NCBI GenBank assembly: GCA_029194665.1
Contig: JARFXO010000003.1
Span: 744,001-808,000 of the forward strand
Direction: 5' to 3'
Source of the DNA: Nitrospira sp.
GTDB lineage: Bacteria; Nitrospirota; Nitrospiria; Nitrospirales; Nitrospiraceae
DNA length: 64,000 nucleotides
Shown: positions 34,430 through 44,179 of the stretch, one piece after another
How positions within the stretch are numbered: position 1 is the stretch's first letter
Layout: each line of letters starts with the position of its first letter
Made by a program: the position numbers and the translations under genes
Notes under the pieces: generated by a model
What the model saw: the letters and a program-made list of their open reading frames with translations, nothing else
Database searches by the model: none
Told to the model about the DNA's origin: nothing

Positions 34430-34622
34430 GACCCTCTCCTTCCGTCTGTAAACATGATGGTCGCCTCTGCTTGTACCCTGCATGCTACTCACACAGCTAT
34501 CACGAACCGTTCCAGTTTCTGGATGTCCAGCAGAGCTGCACGGAACCTATTGAATCCAGCGCAAATGACGGGAGGGTTCGAGTGCAGATGGTGAATGCAA
34601 GTCGTAGAGGTGATGATGCAGC

Positions 34623-34660
34623 GTGACGAAGAGTCGTCACGTGACGAAGCGCATCGTCAC
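34623..34660. promoter_or_regulatory. Two tandem inverted repeats, candidate activator sites
   Basis: GTGACGA-4-TCGTCAC (34623-34640) is followed directly by GTGACGA-6-TCGTCAC (34641-34660). The second overlaps the stop codon of the sigma-54 activator gene. They lie about 200 bp before the Spy start, as expected of upstream activator sequences. The same half sites occur before the Spy pseudogene. A convincing -24/-12 promoter was not found by eye. Confidence 0.65.
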
Positions 34661-36735
34661 CCGAGAGGGCGCGAAATCCCAAGCTTCTTCAGCTTGGAAC
34701 CAAGGGTCGTCCGCTTGAGGCCGAGCTTCACCGCAGCTCCGTTTGGACCGCCGATGACCCACTTTGCTTCTCGTAAGATACGTAGGATGTGTTCACGCTC
34801 GGTGCCCTGAAGAGTTTCTGTGGCAGCGTCACTTGAGCCGCGTTCGAGTCGGAGTTCCCCGAGCGGCACCTGTAACGCCGTGCCTTGGGTGAGAATGACG
34901 GATCTCTCGACAAGATTCTCCAATTCGCGGATGTTGCCGGGCCAATCGTACTGTGAGAGTACATCGAGCGTCTTGGCGGGAATCGTCTGAATGTTCTTGT
35001 GCATGCGAACGGCATGGCGCTGCGTGAAGTAGCGGACTAAGATGGGAATGTCTTCACGGCGATCCCGAAGGGCCGGCATCGTGATCGGAAAGACATTCAG
35101 TCGATAGTACAAGTCGCTCCGAAACTCCTTCGCTTCCACGAGGCTCTTGAGATCCCGGTTCGTCGCGGCAACCAAGCGGACGTTTACGCGAAGCGTTTTC
35201 GTACTGCCCAGTCGCTCGAATTCCTGTTCCTGCAGGACTCGCAGCAGCTTGGATTGCAGCTCCAGCGGAATGTCGCCGACTTCATCGAGAAAGATGGTGC
35301 CTTTGTCCACCAGTTCGAATCGGCCGACCTTTTGGGAAATGGCGCCGGTGAAGGCGCCTCGTTCGTGACCGAAGAGTTCGCTTTCCAACAATCCACTGGG
35401 AATGGCCGCGCAGTTGAGTTTTACGAACGTTTGCCGGCTGCGACTGCTGAACCGGTGGATCGCGCGGGCGATCAGTTCCTTGCCGGTTCCGGTTTCGCCC
35501 AAGATTAACACGGTGGAGTCGGTCGGCGCGACGATCTTGACTTGCTTGAGCACCTGCTTTAAGGCCTTGCCGTCGCCGATGATCTCTTCAAACCCACGTT
35601 CCGTGCGAATTTCTTCTTCGAGATAGAGTTTTTCTTCGGTCAGTTTGTTCCTCAGTTGCGTGATTTCTTGATAGGCTAAGGCATTGGCCACGGCCAAGGC
35701 GATCTGCCCGGCGACTTGCGTAAGAAATTCGATGTCCGATTCGGCGAAGGCCTGTTCCTGACGAGACGCGAGGTTGAGACATCCCATGGCGCGATCGTGG
35801 GCGACGAGGGGCAGGCAACAGAGCGACTGGAAGCCCTTTTCAATTAACATCCGAATTACTTGATGTCCATAGCGCTGCAGTTCCTCCAGGTCGTTGATCA
35901 CCACTGGCCGCCTTGTCCGTAAGGCAAGGGTGGCCGGCGTGGCTGCGTCGCTCCCCACAAATCCTTCGAACAGCAACCCGGGATTATCTGGAAAATCCAA
36001 CGCATGCAGGCGGAACAGCTGGTTGACCTCGTCGTAAAGGATCAGAGAGGCATATTCTTGTGGCACGATCTCTCGCAAGCAGGCGCTCACTGCTTGCAAC
36101 ACCTCGGGCAGATCCAGCTGTGAGACCATAGCGTTGGTCATCTTCAGGAGTAGGTGGAACCGATCCCGCTCTCGCTCCGTCTCCTTCTGTGACAAGGATG
36201 CCGCTTCGCGGTTCAGCACGTTCTCGACGGCCACCGCCACCTGCTTACCCACGTGCAGCAAAAACCCGATTTCGCATTCGGAAAAAGCCTGCTTGCGCAC
36301 ACTACTGAAACTCATAGCCCCCAATTGGCGCACTGCGGTGGTCAAGGGGACGTAGCAAAACGAATTGATGCCGTCTTTCCGCATCAGCTGGACTACCTGG
36401 GGCCAGCGCGACTCCTGCGAGAGATCCGGTACCAGCAAAGGTCGTTGCGTTTGCCAGACAAGCCCGGCTGGTAACTCGTCCACAGAGAGAACATGACCTC
36501 CGGTAATGTCGACAGGGACATTGGCTTGCAGGGTATGGAGGCGCATGGCGTGACGTTCGGCGTCGTACAGGGACAGGCCCACGAAATTTGCGTCGACCAC
36601 ACGGGGCAGCAACATCGCGAGGTCCCGATAGAGGGAGGCCAAATCGCTGTGAACGGAAATTGATTCCGCAACATCAAGCATCGTTTCGAAGTGAGACTGG
36701 TATCGGGATTCGAGATGTGGCGACTCGTCAGCCAT
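34657..36735 (-). CDS. Sigma-54-dependent transcriptional activator with two GAF domains (FhlA-like)
   Basis: The 692-residue protein has two GAF domains (about residues 20-170 and 190-345), a coiled linker, then an AAA+ domain with Walker A ILGETGTGKE, the sigma-54 contact loop ELFGHERGAFTGA, Walker B GTIFLDEVGD and the R-finger region. A Fis-type helix-turn-helix (AAVKLGLKRTTLGSKLKKLG) ends it. Such proteins activate sigma-54 promoters when GAF domains sense a ligand or redox state. The ATG at 36735 follows a frame start of TTG at 36753. Target sites are probably the inverted repeats at its 3' end, and the adjacent Spy-STAS-ABM operon its target. Confidence 0.93.
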   Translation of the reverse strand: MADESPHLESRYQSHFETMLDVAESISVHSDLASLYRDLAMLLPRVVDANFVGLSLYDAERHAMRLHTLQANVPVDITGGHVLSVDELPAGLVWQTQRPLLVPDLSQESRWPQVVQLMRKDGINSFCYVPLTTAVRQLGAMSFSSVRKQAFSECEIGFLLHVGKQVAVAVENVLNREAASLSQKETERERDRFHLLLKMTNAMVSQLDLPEVLQAVSACLREIVPQEYASLILYDEVNQLFRLHALDFPDNPGLLFEGFVGSDAATPATLALRTRRPVVINDLEELQRYGHQVIRMLIEKGFQSLCCLPLVAHDRAMGCLNLASRQEQAFAESDIEFLTQVAGQIALAVANALAYQEITQLRNKLTEEKLYLEEEIRTERGFEEIIGDGKALKQVLKQVKIVAPTDSTVLILGETGTGKELIARAIHRFSSRSRQTFVKLNCAAIPSGLLESELFGHERGAFTGAISQKVGRFELVDKGTIFLDEVGDIPLELQSKLLRVLQEQEFERLGSTKTLRVNVRLVAATNRDLKSLVEAKEFRSDLYYRLNVFPITMPALRDRREDIPILVRYFTQRHAVRMHKNIQTIPAKTLDVLSQYDWPGNIRELENLVERSVILTQGTALQVPLGELRLERGSSDAATETLQGTEREHILRILREAKWVIGGPNGAAVKLGLKRTTLGSKLKKLGISRPLG

Positions 36736-37084
36736 CAGCAGACACGAGCACAAGAGACAACGGCTTTACCTCAGACTGGGCCTGCGGCCACCACTATAGC
36801 AATCATACTGGGCTCAATGCATCTGTGGGTTGGCGGAAGATCATTGGAAACTCCGCCGACTCGCAGTACCGGGGATGAAGGCTTTTACAATCGGCAGCGA
36901 TGTCGCTCCACGCTCGGCTATCGGTTCCTCACCGAGTTCGAGGCAAGGGGGGCTGTCGCGTAACGCGGTGTCGGCGAAATTGAGGCGGAGGCACACTAGG
37001 ACACTGTCACTAAGCTAAGCCCGCTCGCTGGAACGGATCGAGCGCCGGCTTTTCATCACAAGTCAAGGAAGTGACGCTTTCGCT
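36736..37084. other. Gene-free stretch between the activator and tyrS, containing a tRNA-Gly remnant
   Basis: No gene is supported here. From 36997 to 37070 the sequence aligns without gaps to 31471-31544, that is the 5' half of the tRNA-Gly gene (D-arm and acceptor, GCCCGCTC) plus 45 bp of its upstream flank, with about a third of positions changed. It is a degraded copy in the same orientation as the intact tRNA. Confidence 0.6.
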
Positions 37085-38308
37085 TTAAGGTCTCAATTCC
37101 GCAATAGCGAACTTTTTCTTCCCAACCTTAAGACGGCGCTGTTGATGAAGTTCAAACGTGATTAACTTATCAGGATTTGTCTCCTTCACGCCGTCTACTT
37201 CAATTCCACCTTGAATGATCAATCGCCTCGTTTCACTGCCGCTAGAAATCAAACCAGTTTTCACAATCAACTTGCTTAGCCTGATCTGACCGCACGCTTG
37301 ATCTTTCTCCTGCATATCATTCAGTTGCAATACTACGTGCACATCCGGCTTATCTGGAAACTCCTTAGCTTGAAATTTCTGTTGAAACTCAGTTCGTGCC
37401 TGCTGCCCGGCTTCTGTTCCGTGATAACGCGCGACGATCAGTTCAGCGAGCGCCTGTTTGGCTTCCATTGGATGGATGGCTTTGACTCGGTCCAGATCTT
37501 CCGTCGTCAGCAGTTCGTAGTACCGATACATGAGTGTGTCGCTGATGGACATGACTTTTCCGAACATATCGCCCGGCTTGTCTTCCAGCGAGATATAGTT
37601 TCCGACGCTCTTGCTCATCTTCTTGACGCCATCTGTTCCTTCCAGCAACGGCATCGTAATCACGACCTGGGATTCCTGGCCATGGTCCCGCTGTAATTCA
37701 CGCCCCACCAGCAGATTGAATTTTTGATCCGTGCCACCCAGCTCCACATCGGCCTTGAGCACGACGGAATCGTACCCTTGCACCAGTGGATATAGGAATT
37801 CATGGACGCTGATCGGCTTCTGTTCCTCATAACGTTTATGGAAGTCGTCCCGTTCCATCATCCGTGCGACTCGATAATGCGCGGCCAGCTGAATGAGCCC
37901 CTCCGCCGACATTTCCTTCATCCATCGACTATTGAACTCAATCAGGGTCTTTGCCGGGTCGAGAATCTGGAAGATCTGCCTCTGGTAGGTCTTGGCGTTG
38001 TCCTGCACCTGCTCCTTGGTCAACGCTTTACGAGTCTCGGATACGCCGGTGGGATCGCCGATCATGCCGGTGAAATCGCCGATGAGGAAGATGACTTGAT
38101 GACCGAGATCTTGAAAGTGCTTCAATTTATGAATCAGGACCGTATGTCCAAGATGAAGATCCGGAGCCGTTGGATCGAATCCCGCCTTGACGCGCAACGG
38201 GCGACTCTCGGCAAGGGCCTTCTTGAGCTTCGTTTCCAACTCGACCTGCTGAATAACCTCCACAGTGCCGCGCTGGATCAGTTCTAGTTGCTCGTTTATC
38301 GCCTTCAT
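37085..38308 (-). CDS. tyrS: Tyrosyl-tRNA synthetase
   Basis: The enzyme charges tRNA-Tyr. The HIGH-type signature is [11 protein letters not shown] and the KMSKS motif is [11 protein letters not shown]. The tyrosine pocket [20 protein letters not shown] and a C-terminal S4 RNA-binding domain ([23 protein letters not shown]) are present. At 407 residues it is the normal bacterial TyrRS. It follows the ComEA-like gene by 23 bp. Confidence 0.96.
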   Translation of the reverse strand: MKAINEQLELIQRGTVEVIQQVELETKLKKALAESRPLRVKAGFDPTAPDLHLGHTVLIHKLKHFQDLGHQVIFLIGDFTGMIGDPTGVSETRKALTKEQVQDNAKTYQRQIFQILDPAKTLIEFNSRWMKEMSAEGLIQLAAHYRVARMMERDDFHKRYEEQKPISVHEFLYPLVQGYDSVVLKADVELGGTDQKFNLLVGRELQRDHGQESQVVITMPLLEGTDGVKKMSKSVGNYISLEDKPGDMFGKVMSISDTLMYRYYELLTTEDLDRVKAIHPMEAKQALAELIVARYHGTEAGQQARTEFQQKFQAKEFPDKPDVHVVLQLNDMQEKDQACGQIRLSKLIVKTGLISSGSETRRLIIQGGIEVDGVKETNPDKLITFELHQQRRLKVGKKKFAIAELRP

Positions 38309-38331
38309 CGTCTAGGTTTGCTCCGTCACTA

Positions 38332-38787
38332 CTAGAATTTTTCCGTCGAGACGGCCACTAAGGGTTTGAGGCGATCAAATGTTTTTGCCCCAATCCCTTT
38401 CACTTCACGGAGATCTTCAACCGTACGAAAGCCTCCGACTGATGTGCGAAAAGCAACCACCCGTTGCGCCATTACCGCTCCGATTCCTGGCAAGGACTCA
38501 AGCTCATGAGTACTCGCATGATTGAGGTCGAGACGGGAATGGATCGCTGCTTTTGATGGCTCCCTCTGTGCGACAGCCTTCATGCTCGGACCCTGTACAT
38601 TCCGATCAGACGAGCCGGCAGTCCTGTTTCCCCGCGCTTCCAATTCAGTAGCTTGAGAAGCGACGATCGGGTTCTCGATTCCTGGTGGAATGTCTTGAAC
38701 CGTCGGGTATGGAGCCCATCGGACCCAGATAACCACACCGATGGTCATGGATAACATACCGAGTTTCAGAAGCAGGGATTTGATCAC
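38332..38787 (-). CDS. ComEA-like helix-hairpin-helix DNA-binding protein
   Basis: A membrane-anchored protein of 151 residues. A hydrophobic N-terminus (LLKLGMLSMTIGVVIWVRW) is followed by a linker and two helix-hairpin-helix motifs: LNHASTHELESLPGIGAVMAQRVVAF and LREVKGIGAKTFDRLKPLV (shown in parts LESLPGIGAVMAQRV and VKGIGAKTFDRLKP). ComEA proteins bind double-stranded DNA outside the inner membrane during natural uptake. No other competence gene is in the window, so the role is a family-based guess. Confidence 0.85.
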   Translation of the reverse strand: MIKSLLLKLGMLSMTIGVVIWVRWAPYPTVQDIPPGIENPIVASQATELEARGNRTAGSSDRNVQGPSMKAVAQREPSKAAIHSRLDLNHASTHELESLPGIGAVMAQRVVAFRTSVGGFRTVEDLREVKGIGAKTFDRLKPLVAVSTEKF

Positions 38788-38982
38788 ACACCTATCCTTT
38801 TCCGAATAAAGTGAACGGCACGAGCCTCAACGTCTTCCACCGCTCCATCATACATACCCTGAGCAAGTGTTGGATGAGCATGAAGTCTTAGGTGAGCATG
38901 ACACAGAATGCCAAATGTGGAAGTTCAGGTTGAGGGTGAAGAAGCCCGTAGGGGAAGTAGGAGCTTAGTGTCAACCTGAGGT

Positions 38983-39372
38983 TCAACCTTTCTTCTGGTC
39001 GGCGAGAAATGCTTCGTACTGCGAGGCCGTCATGAGTTGATCGACTTCCCCAGGATCGGCAAGCTCGATCACCGCGATCCACCCTTTGCCGTATGGGTCG
39101 GAATTCACCACTTCAGGATGATCCTTCAAGTTGGTATTGATCCGGCTCACCGTTCCGCTTACCGGCGTATAAATCGTCGATGTCGTTTTCGTCGATTCAA
39201 CTTCGCCGATCTGTTGACCGACCTTGACCGAGATGCCCACTTTCGGCAATTCCAGAAAAACGATATCGCCTAAGGCATCCTGCGCGAAGTCGCTGATGCC
39301 CACGGTTGCTTGTTTCCCATCGAGGCGAATCCATTCATGCTCTTTGTGAAATCGCAAATCGGATGGAATCAT
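38983..39372 (-). CDS. gcvH: Glycine cleavage system H protein
   Basis: The lipoyl-carrier protein of glycine cleavage. The lipoylation lysine sits in GEVESTKTTSTIYTPVSG, at the family position, and IVFLELPKVG and VNSDPYGKGWI are also typical. Length (129 residues) is normal. No gcvP or gcvT is in the window, so the gene is separate from the rest of the system, as often happens. It may also serve lipoate metabolism. Confidence 0.94.
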   Translation of the reverse strand: MIPSDLRFHKEHEWIRLDGKQATVGISDFAQDALGDIVFLELPKVGISVKVGQQIGEVESTKTTSTIYTPVSGTVSRINTNLKDHPEVVNSDPYGKGWIAVIELADPGEVDQLMTASQYEAFLADQKKG

Positions 39373-39556
39373 GTCGGCTCCATTTTTGGAAATCAGTGAT
39401 ACAGGTTGAGGAAAGGGAACCTAATTGCTCAGCTTCAAACTTAACTTGACAGATTCTTCCGGATGGTAGTTGGGGCCGACCGACGTTGTCAAGGAACGAT
39501 CGTACCGGTCAGAGGTGGAGAACGCGAAGAGATCCTCGCGTTCTAACACAGGACGG

Positions 39557-39976
39557 TCAGTGGGAGAGCTCCATGCCGGGAAAGAAATATCCAATCTCGA
39601 ATTGCGCGGTTTCCGGCGAGTCGGAACCATGCACGGCGTTGAATTCGATATTCGTTCCGTGCACTTTGCGGATAGTCCCGGCATCGGCTTTCGCCGGGTC
39701 AGTCGCCCCCATCAAATCACGGTTCTTCTTGATGGCATTATCCCCCTGCAACACAAGGACGACTGCAGGCCCGGAAGACATGAAGGTGCAGAGACTCCCG
39801 AAAAAGGGGCGCGCTTTGTGTACGGCATAAAATCCCTCAGCCACCGGCTGAGACATGTGAATCAGCTTGATGGCGACCGGCCTTAATCCCGCTTGTTCAT
39901 ATCGATGAATAATGTCCCCAATGACGTTTTTCTTGACCGCGTCCGGCTTGATGATGGCCAATGTTCGCTCGCTCAT
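39557..39976 (-). CDS. ndk: Nucleoside diphosphate kinase
   Basis: Ndk balances nucleoside triphosphate pools by a ping-pong phosphate transfer through a catalytic histidine, visible here in FNAVHGSDS. The start [17 protein letters not shown] and the segment [14 protein letters not shown] are diagnostic. Length (139 residues) is normal. GGAGGAAATA lies before the ATG. It is a single gene, with gaps of about 180 bp and 130 bp on either side without features. Confidence 0.96.
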   Translation of the reverse strand: MSERTLAIIKPDAVKKNVIGDIIHRYEQAGLRPVAIKLIHMSQPVAEGFYAVHKARPFFGSLCTFMSSGPAVVLVLQGDNAIKKNRDLMGATDPAKADAGTIRKVHGTNIEFNAVHGSDSPETAQFEIGYFFPGMELSH

Positions 39977-40106
39977 AATCGCTCTATTTCCTCCAGCTAG
40001 TTACAACATGCATTCAACGACGCGGGGCATTATAGGGGTGGCCACTTCTACCTTGCAAGCATCCGGCGGCCGTCCGGCAGTACGAGGCTTCGACGCCGAT
40101 TCAGCT

Positions 40107-40832
40107 CTACGATCGACGCTCGATCACCACGAACATCCGAAAGGCGAGAAACCGACCCACTCGTTCCAGAGCTTGTTCCAGTCGAAGTATCGGTGTCACC
40201 AACCAATCCGGCAGGAAGGACGGATGGTCGAACCCACCGCTGAGTGGGTACGCGAGGCAGGCTAGCCGCCGGGTGTGTTGGACGGAGAATCCCGGATAGC
40301 GTGACTGGAAACGAGGTTGATTCCGCTCAAACAAGATCGTCGCAACGGCTTGATTGGCGTCAAACGGTCGCCGGTCAGTCCGCGGAGGCTTGAGGATGAG
40401 CGGATCTTCCGAACAATTCGTCGGCTCTGGATGCAACCACCGATAGATCGGCCACGAAACCCATGAGAGGTACGGATCCATGACGATGATCCTGCCCCCA
40501 ACGCGGAGGGTCCTCAGTGCCTCATCGAAAAAGAGAGAGACGTTTTCAATATGATGCAACGAATCGAACAGGACCAGATTGCCCAGCGACTCGGACTGAA
40601 ACGGGAGTCGCTGGGCATCTGCAACTACGTTCAACCAGGGTAGTACCACCACATCGCTACAATAGACTCCCGGCACCTGGGCTTTCAGATTGCCCGTGCC
40701 TCCTCCGAGCTCGACCGTGCGCCCCGGCACCAACCAAGCGATGATCTCCTCATACCAGTCCTCATACAGCCGTCGGAGTTCAGGTTTCTTCTGCCATACG
40801 GCCCGATGCCGATGCAGAATTTCCTCGGACAT
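40107..40832 (-). CDS. SAM-dependent methyltransferase
   Basis: The 241-residue protein has a Rossmann SAM-binding motif TVELGGGTGNLKAQV, then AQRLPFQSESLGNLVLFDSLHHIEN and an LRVGGRIIVMDPY segment, as in type 11 methyltransferases. The ATG at 40832 overlaps the stop of the preceding fusion gene by one base (TGATG), so the two are coupled. The substrate is unknown; a lipid or polysaccharide target is likely from the partner glycosyltransferase. Confidence 0.82.
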   Translation of the reverse strand: MSEEILHRHRAVWQKKPELRRLYEDWYEEIIAWLVPGRTVELGGGTGNLKAQVPGVYCSDVVVLPWLNVVADAQRLPFQSESLGNLVLFDSLHHIENVSLFFDEALRTLRVGGRIIVMDPYLSWVSWPIYRWLHPEPTNCSEDPLILKPPRTDRRPFDANQAVATILFERNQPRFQSRYPGFSVQHTRRLACLAYPLSGGFDHPSFLPDWLVTPILRLEQALERVGRFLAFRMFVVIERRS

Positions 40833-42355
40833 CACACGGCCTTCAGGCGAAAGAATCCATGGACCGTCATCTTCAGCAACAACCACCCGTGGGCAAATCG
40901 CTGGATATTGGTGTTGCCGTAGGCCCTGGCTTGATACCGAATCGGAATCTCCACGATATGCAAATTCAGTTTCGACGCCCCGAACAACAGGTCGAAATCC
41001 CCGAACGGGTCGACGTCGCCGAAATAATCCCGATTCGCCACCAATCGTTCGTAATCGCATCGGAGCAGGACTTTGGTTCCGCACAGGGTGTCTTTGATCC
41101 GCTGATTCAAGAGCCATGAGAACGCCAGGCTGAAACATTTGTTCCCGATCAGATTGAGCAGACGCATGGCCTGAGCTTCCATGGGATAGACGAGACGACA
41201 CCCGTTGATGAACTCGCCCTTTCCGCTGGCGATAGCCTTGTAGAATTTCGGAAGAGCTTCCGGCGGCATGGTCAGATCCGCATCCAAGATCATGAGCACG
41301 TCACCGTTGGCATTGGCAAGACCTTTGCGCACGGCGTCGCCTTTCCCCTTGCCGTCTTGCACCAGCAGCTTGATATCCTTGCCCGGATACCGGCTCATCA
41401 GGCGCCGAACCTCTTCCGGCGTTCCATCGCTCGAATGTCCATCTACAAAAATGATCTGTTGCCGACCGCCGAATCGTGGAATTCGTCTGAGCGCCGCGTC
41501 GATATTTCCACGTTCATTCCGACAAGGGATAACGATCGTCGTCGAGTATGGGCGCTCCAGACTCCGGGCATGTGGTCGTGCGATCACGTAGTGGCTCAGG
41601 CATAGTGCGCGAAAGCCAGGCAAATAGGCGAGCACGTTGTTGCACAAAGTAGAAAGAATCGGAAGGCGATTCGGCAAGAGCAACCGCCGCTCCACCTTCA
41701 CCACATCAAAATCGGTCAGGTACAAGAGATTAGAGATGTCAGCCGGCGAGAGCCAACTCTGTTCAGGTTGCGGCATTTTCATGCCGACCTTCTCACAAAG
41801 CCGAAGAACCGGCTCCCACAGATAGCTGTAGTAAGACACGATGATTCGTGTGTGAGGCTTACAGGCTTGGCGAAGCCGCCCGAAGGCTGCCTCGACATCG
41901 ATCAAATGACCGACCAGGTCGGCAAGAATGATTACGTCGAACGTTTCATTAAGCTCCAATGTTTCTGCGTCCCCGACTCGAAACTCCAGCATGGGATGGC
42001 GCCGAGATGCCTCCTTGACCATCTCCGAACTCAAGTCGATGCCGACCCCGCGAACTGGCTTCAGGGCGGCGAGCAGAGTGCCCAAGCCGGAACCAATCTC
42101 CAATACGTGCAAACCTTCTGGCACGAGGAATCTGACATAGCGCGTCTGATCCTCGTAGTAAGCCTTGGCTTTCTGTTCCCAGTAGATACGCTGACCCGCA
42201 TAGGCATCAAAGTGATCGCGAATGGCCTGCTTCTTCGTATCCGTCTGAGACAGATGAAACTGACTGATTGTTTGGAACGGAGCGGTGGGCTTTGCAGAAA
42301 GTAGTTCCGACGAGGCCGAGGAAGATGAGAGTTCGTATAATGGAGCCGGTTCCAT
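40832..42355 (-). CDS. Methyltransferase - family 2 glycosyltransferase fusion
   Basis: The 507-residue protein joins two enzymes. Residues 40-240 form a SAM methyltransferase (HVLEIGSGLGTLLAALK, GIDLSSEMV, DVIILADLVGHL). Residues 270-507 form a GT-A fold glycosyltransferase: STTIVIPCRNERGNIDAAL, the DGH and DAD motifs (FVDGHSSDGT, MILDADLTMP), and a C-terminal region resembling polyprenol-phosphate sugar transferases (QARAYGNTNIQRF). The fused order suggests a sugar or lipid intermediate that is methylated and glycosylated together. No membrane helices are seen, unlike many DPM1-type partners. Confidence 0.88.
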   Translation of the reverse strand: MEPAPLYELSSSSASSELLSAKPTAPFQTISQFHLSQTDTKKQAIRDHFDAYAGQRIYWEQKAKAYYEDQTRYVRFLVPEGLHVLEIGSGLGTLLAALKPVRGVGIDLSSEMVKEASRRHPMLEFRVGDAETLELNETFDVIILADLVGHLIDVEAAFGRLRQACKPHTRIIVSYYSYLWEPVLRLCEKVGMKMPQPEQSWLSPADISNLLYLTDFDVVKVERRLLLPNRLPILSTLCNNVLAYLPGFRALCLSHYVIARPHARSLERPYSTTIVIPCRNERGNIDAALRRIPRFGGRQQIIFVDGHSSDGTPEEVRRLMSRYPGKDIKLLVQDGKGKGDAVRKGLANANGDVLMILDADLTMPPEALPKFYKAIASGKGEFINGCRLVYPMEAQAMRLLNLIGNKCFSLAFSWLLNQRIKDTLCGTKVLLRCDYERLVANRDYFGDVDPFGDFDLLFGASKLNLHIVEIPIRYQARAYGNTNIQRFAHGWLLLKMTVHGFFRLKAV

Positions 42356-42549
42356 TGTCGCCTCGACACACTAGCTACACTGTGCATCACATGGTATCAC
42401 CGGATCGACAGGGCTGCACATAATTCCTGGCACTTAAGCATCCACTCGATAGAGCGGATAGACTGAGGATCACCAGGCCAGGCCGGTTAAGGGAGAAGAT
42501 CTGCGCACCGGAAACGATAGACGCATTCAGAAATATTAGCCCTGCGATA

Positions 42550-43059
42550 TCAACGATCGCATTCGAGGCCATATTGCTTCTGAATCGATTCTGCGACGCC
42601 TGGCGGTTCCTTGGTAAGGAGCGCGCAGGTGGTGAAATTGCCGACAACCTTCTTCTGACTCCTATCGACATAAGTCCAATCGACGATCTCCGTCTTTGCA
42701 AATGAGTACGATTGCCCCTTCTTGACTGAGCGGATTATCGGGAGATTGTCGATCCGTCCAGACCAGAGATCTCCTTGTCCTTTCAGATTGGAAACCCACA
42801 GATATTCTTGCTTGTCGCCTTCGCTCACTCTGACCTTGACCGAATACTGATCGGTGTTCGGGGGCGGCGACCCGGCTTTTCGAAGAAAATCTTCCAAGCC
42901 GCTCCGGGCACGTTCCATGGCTTTCTGCATCGCAGGGTCCTCATCGCTCATGTCGACCGCGCTATCCTTCTTGGCCTTATCGGTGAATGATTGCGAGAAC
43001 GCAGAGGAAGAGAGAAGGAGCGTCAAGAGAGCGACACTCAGCAACACGAGTTGTTTCAT
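42550..43059 (-). CDS. Exported DUF2314 protein
   Basis: A 169-residue protein with a cleavable signal peptide (LLSVALLTLLLSSSAFS) and a DUF2314 domain, whose typical stretch is YSVKVRVSEGDKQEYLWVSNL. Related YegJ-type proteins are small and uncharacterised. The start at 43059 follows GGGAGG. It is divergent from the transglycosylase gene, with a 180-bp gap that probably holds both promoters. Confidence 0.75.
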   Translation of the reverse strand: MKQLVLLSVALLTLLLSSSAFSQSFTDKAKKDSAVDMSDEDPAMQKAMERARSGLEDFLRKAGSPPPNTDQYSVKVRVSEGDKQEYLWVSNLKGQGDLWSGRIDNLPIIRSVKKGQSYSFAKTEIVDWTYVDRSQKKVVGNFTTCALLTKEPPGVAESIQKQYGLECDR

Positions 43060-43236
43060 ACATGCCTCCCAGAGTCTCCAGCGCACCGTGAATAATGATG
43101 TGAGCCCACTGTTGTTCGGCCATATTGAGCCTGTCCTAACCGCAATGCAAGATTGTTTACACATTCGGCGTCGTAGAACTGTTGCGTCCACACTTCTGAC
43201 AGGAAGAATCGATCTGCTTTCTGTTACTCTGCGGAC

Positions 43237-44100
43237 ATGCCTCGCCGCCACCACACCCGTCCTCGCTCCCACCATCCTCATCCTTCGAGGTCGATGACGC
43301 GATTCGCCCATCGGCGGTGGCAAAATCTCTACTCGCTGCTCCAGGCCGTCGGCCGAACGCCGCTTGCGATGCAGCTGGGAATCAGCGCAACTTTTCTCTT
43401 CGTGGTCCTATTAGGAATCAATTGGGCGTATCACACGGTCTACAAACCAACGGAATTGTTCTTTCCGGTGGAGAATGCACTCACGAAGAGTCCCCGCGAA
43501 ACGTGGCAAGAATACGGCCCGTTGTTCGAGACACATTCGACAGCGATCATTACACCCGAACTGCTCGCCGCCTTAGCCCAAGCCGAGGGCTCCGGTAATC
43601 CCGTGGCGCGAACCTACTGGCGGTGGAGATTTGTTTCGTCGAATCCCCTAGAGTGGTACCAACCGGCCTCGACGGCGGTGGGCATGTTGCAAATCACCGA
43701 CGGCACGTTTCAAGAAGGGAAACGTTATTGTATCCAGAACCATATGGTCGTCGAAGACGGGCCTTGGCACAACTTCAACTCCTGTTGGTTCAACAGCCTC
43801 TACACCAGGGTCATCCCTGGTCACGCCATCGAGCTGACCGCCGCGTACCTCGACCGTCACGTATCAAAAGCAGTCGGAGAACGACCGGCGACGTTCCAAC
43901 AGAAGCAGGACCTAGCCGCAGTCATCCATCTCTGCGGTGCCGGGGCTGGCCGTGACTATGCAAAGCGGAATTTTCGTCTCCTCGCCAACCAGCGCTGCGG
44001 TGATCATGATGTGAAAGCCTACCTCACGAAGGTCAGAGCCATGCAACGTAGCTTTGCCATGTTGGCGGCCGGATCGATTCCCACCAGTATCCATCGTTGA
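43237..44100 (+). CDS. Membrane-anchored lytic transglycosylase-like protein
   Basis: A 287-residue protein with one transmembrane helix (LGISATFLFVVLLGINWAY near residue 52) and a periplasmic SLT-type domain: LLAALAQAEGSGNPVARTYW with the catalytic-type Glu in AEGS, then PASTAVGMLQITDGTF. Such enzymes cut peptidoglycan. The N-terminal 20 residues are basic and His-rich; an ATG at 43294 is an alternative start. It ends near the start of the transporter gene, which it overlaps in other frames, suggesting an operon. Confidence 0.82.
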   Translation: MPRRHHTRPRSHHPHPSRSMTRFAHRRWQNLYSLLQAVGRTPLAMQLGISATFLFVVLLGINWAYHTVYKPTELFFPVENALTKSPRETWQEYGPLFETHSTAIITPELLAALAQAEGSGNPVARTYWRWRFVSSNPLEWYQPASTAVGMLQITDGTFQEGKRYCIQNHMVVEDGPWHNFNSCWFNSLYTRVIPGHAIELTAAYLDRHVSKAVGERPATFQQKQDLAAVIHLCGAGAGRDYAKRNFRLLANQRCGDHDVKAYLTKVRAMQRSFAMLAAGSIPTSIHR

Positions 44101-44179
44101 GCCAACTAGACCAAGACGATCTTCCACTCTGCGCGCCACTCGTAGGACACGCGAACCTCAGGCGCACCGACATTCATTC

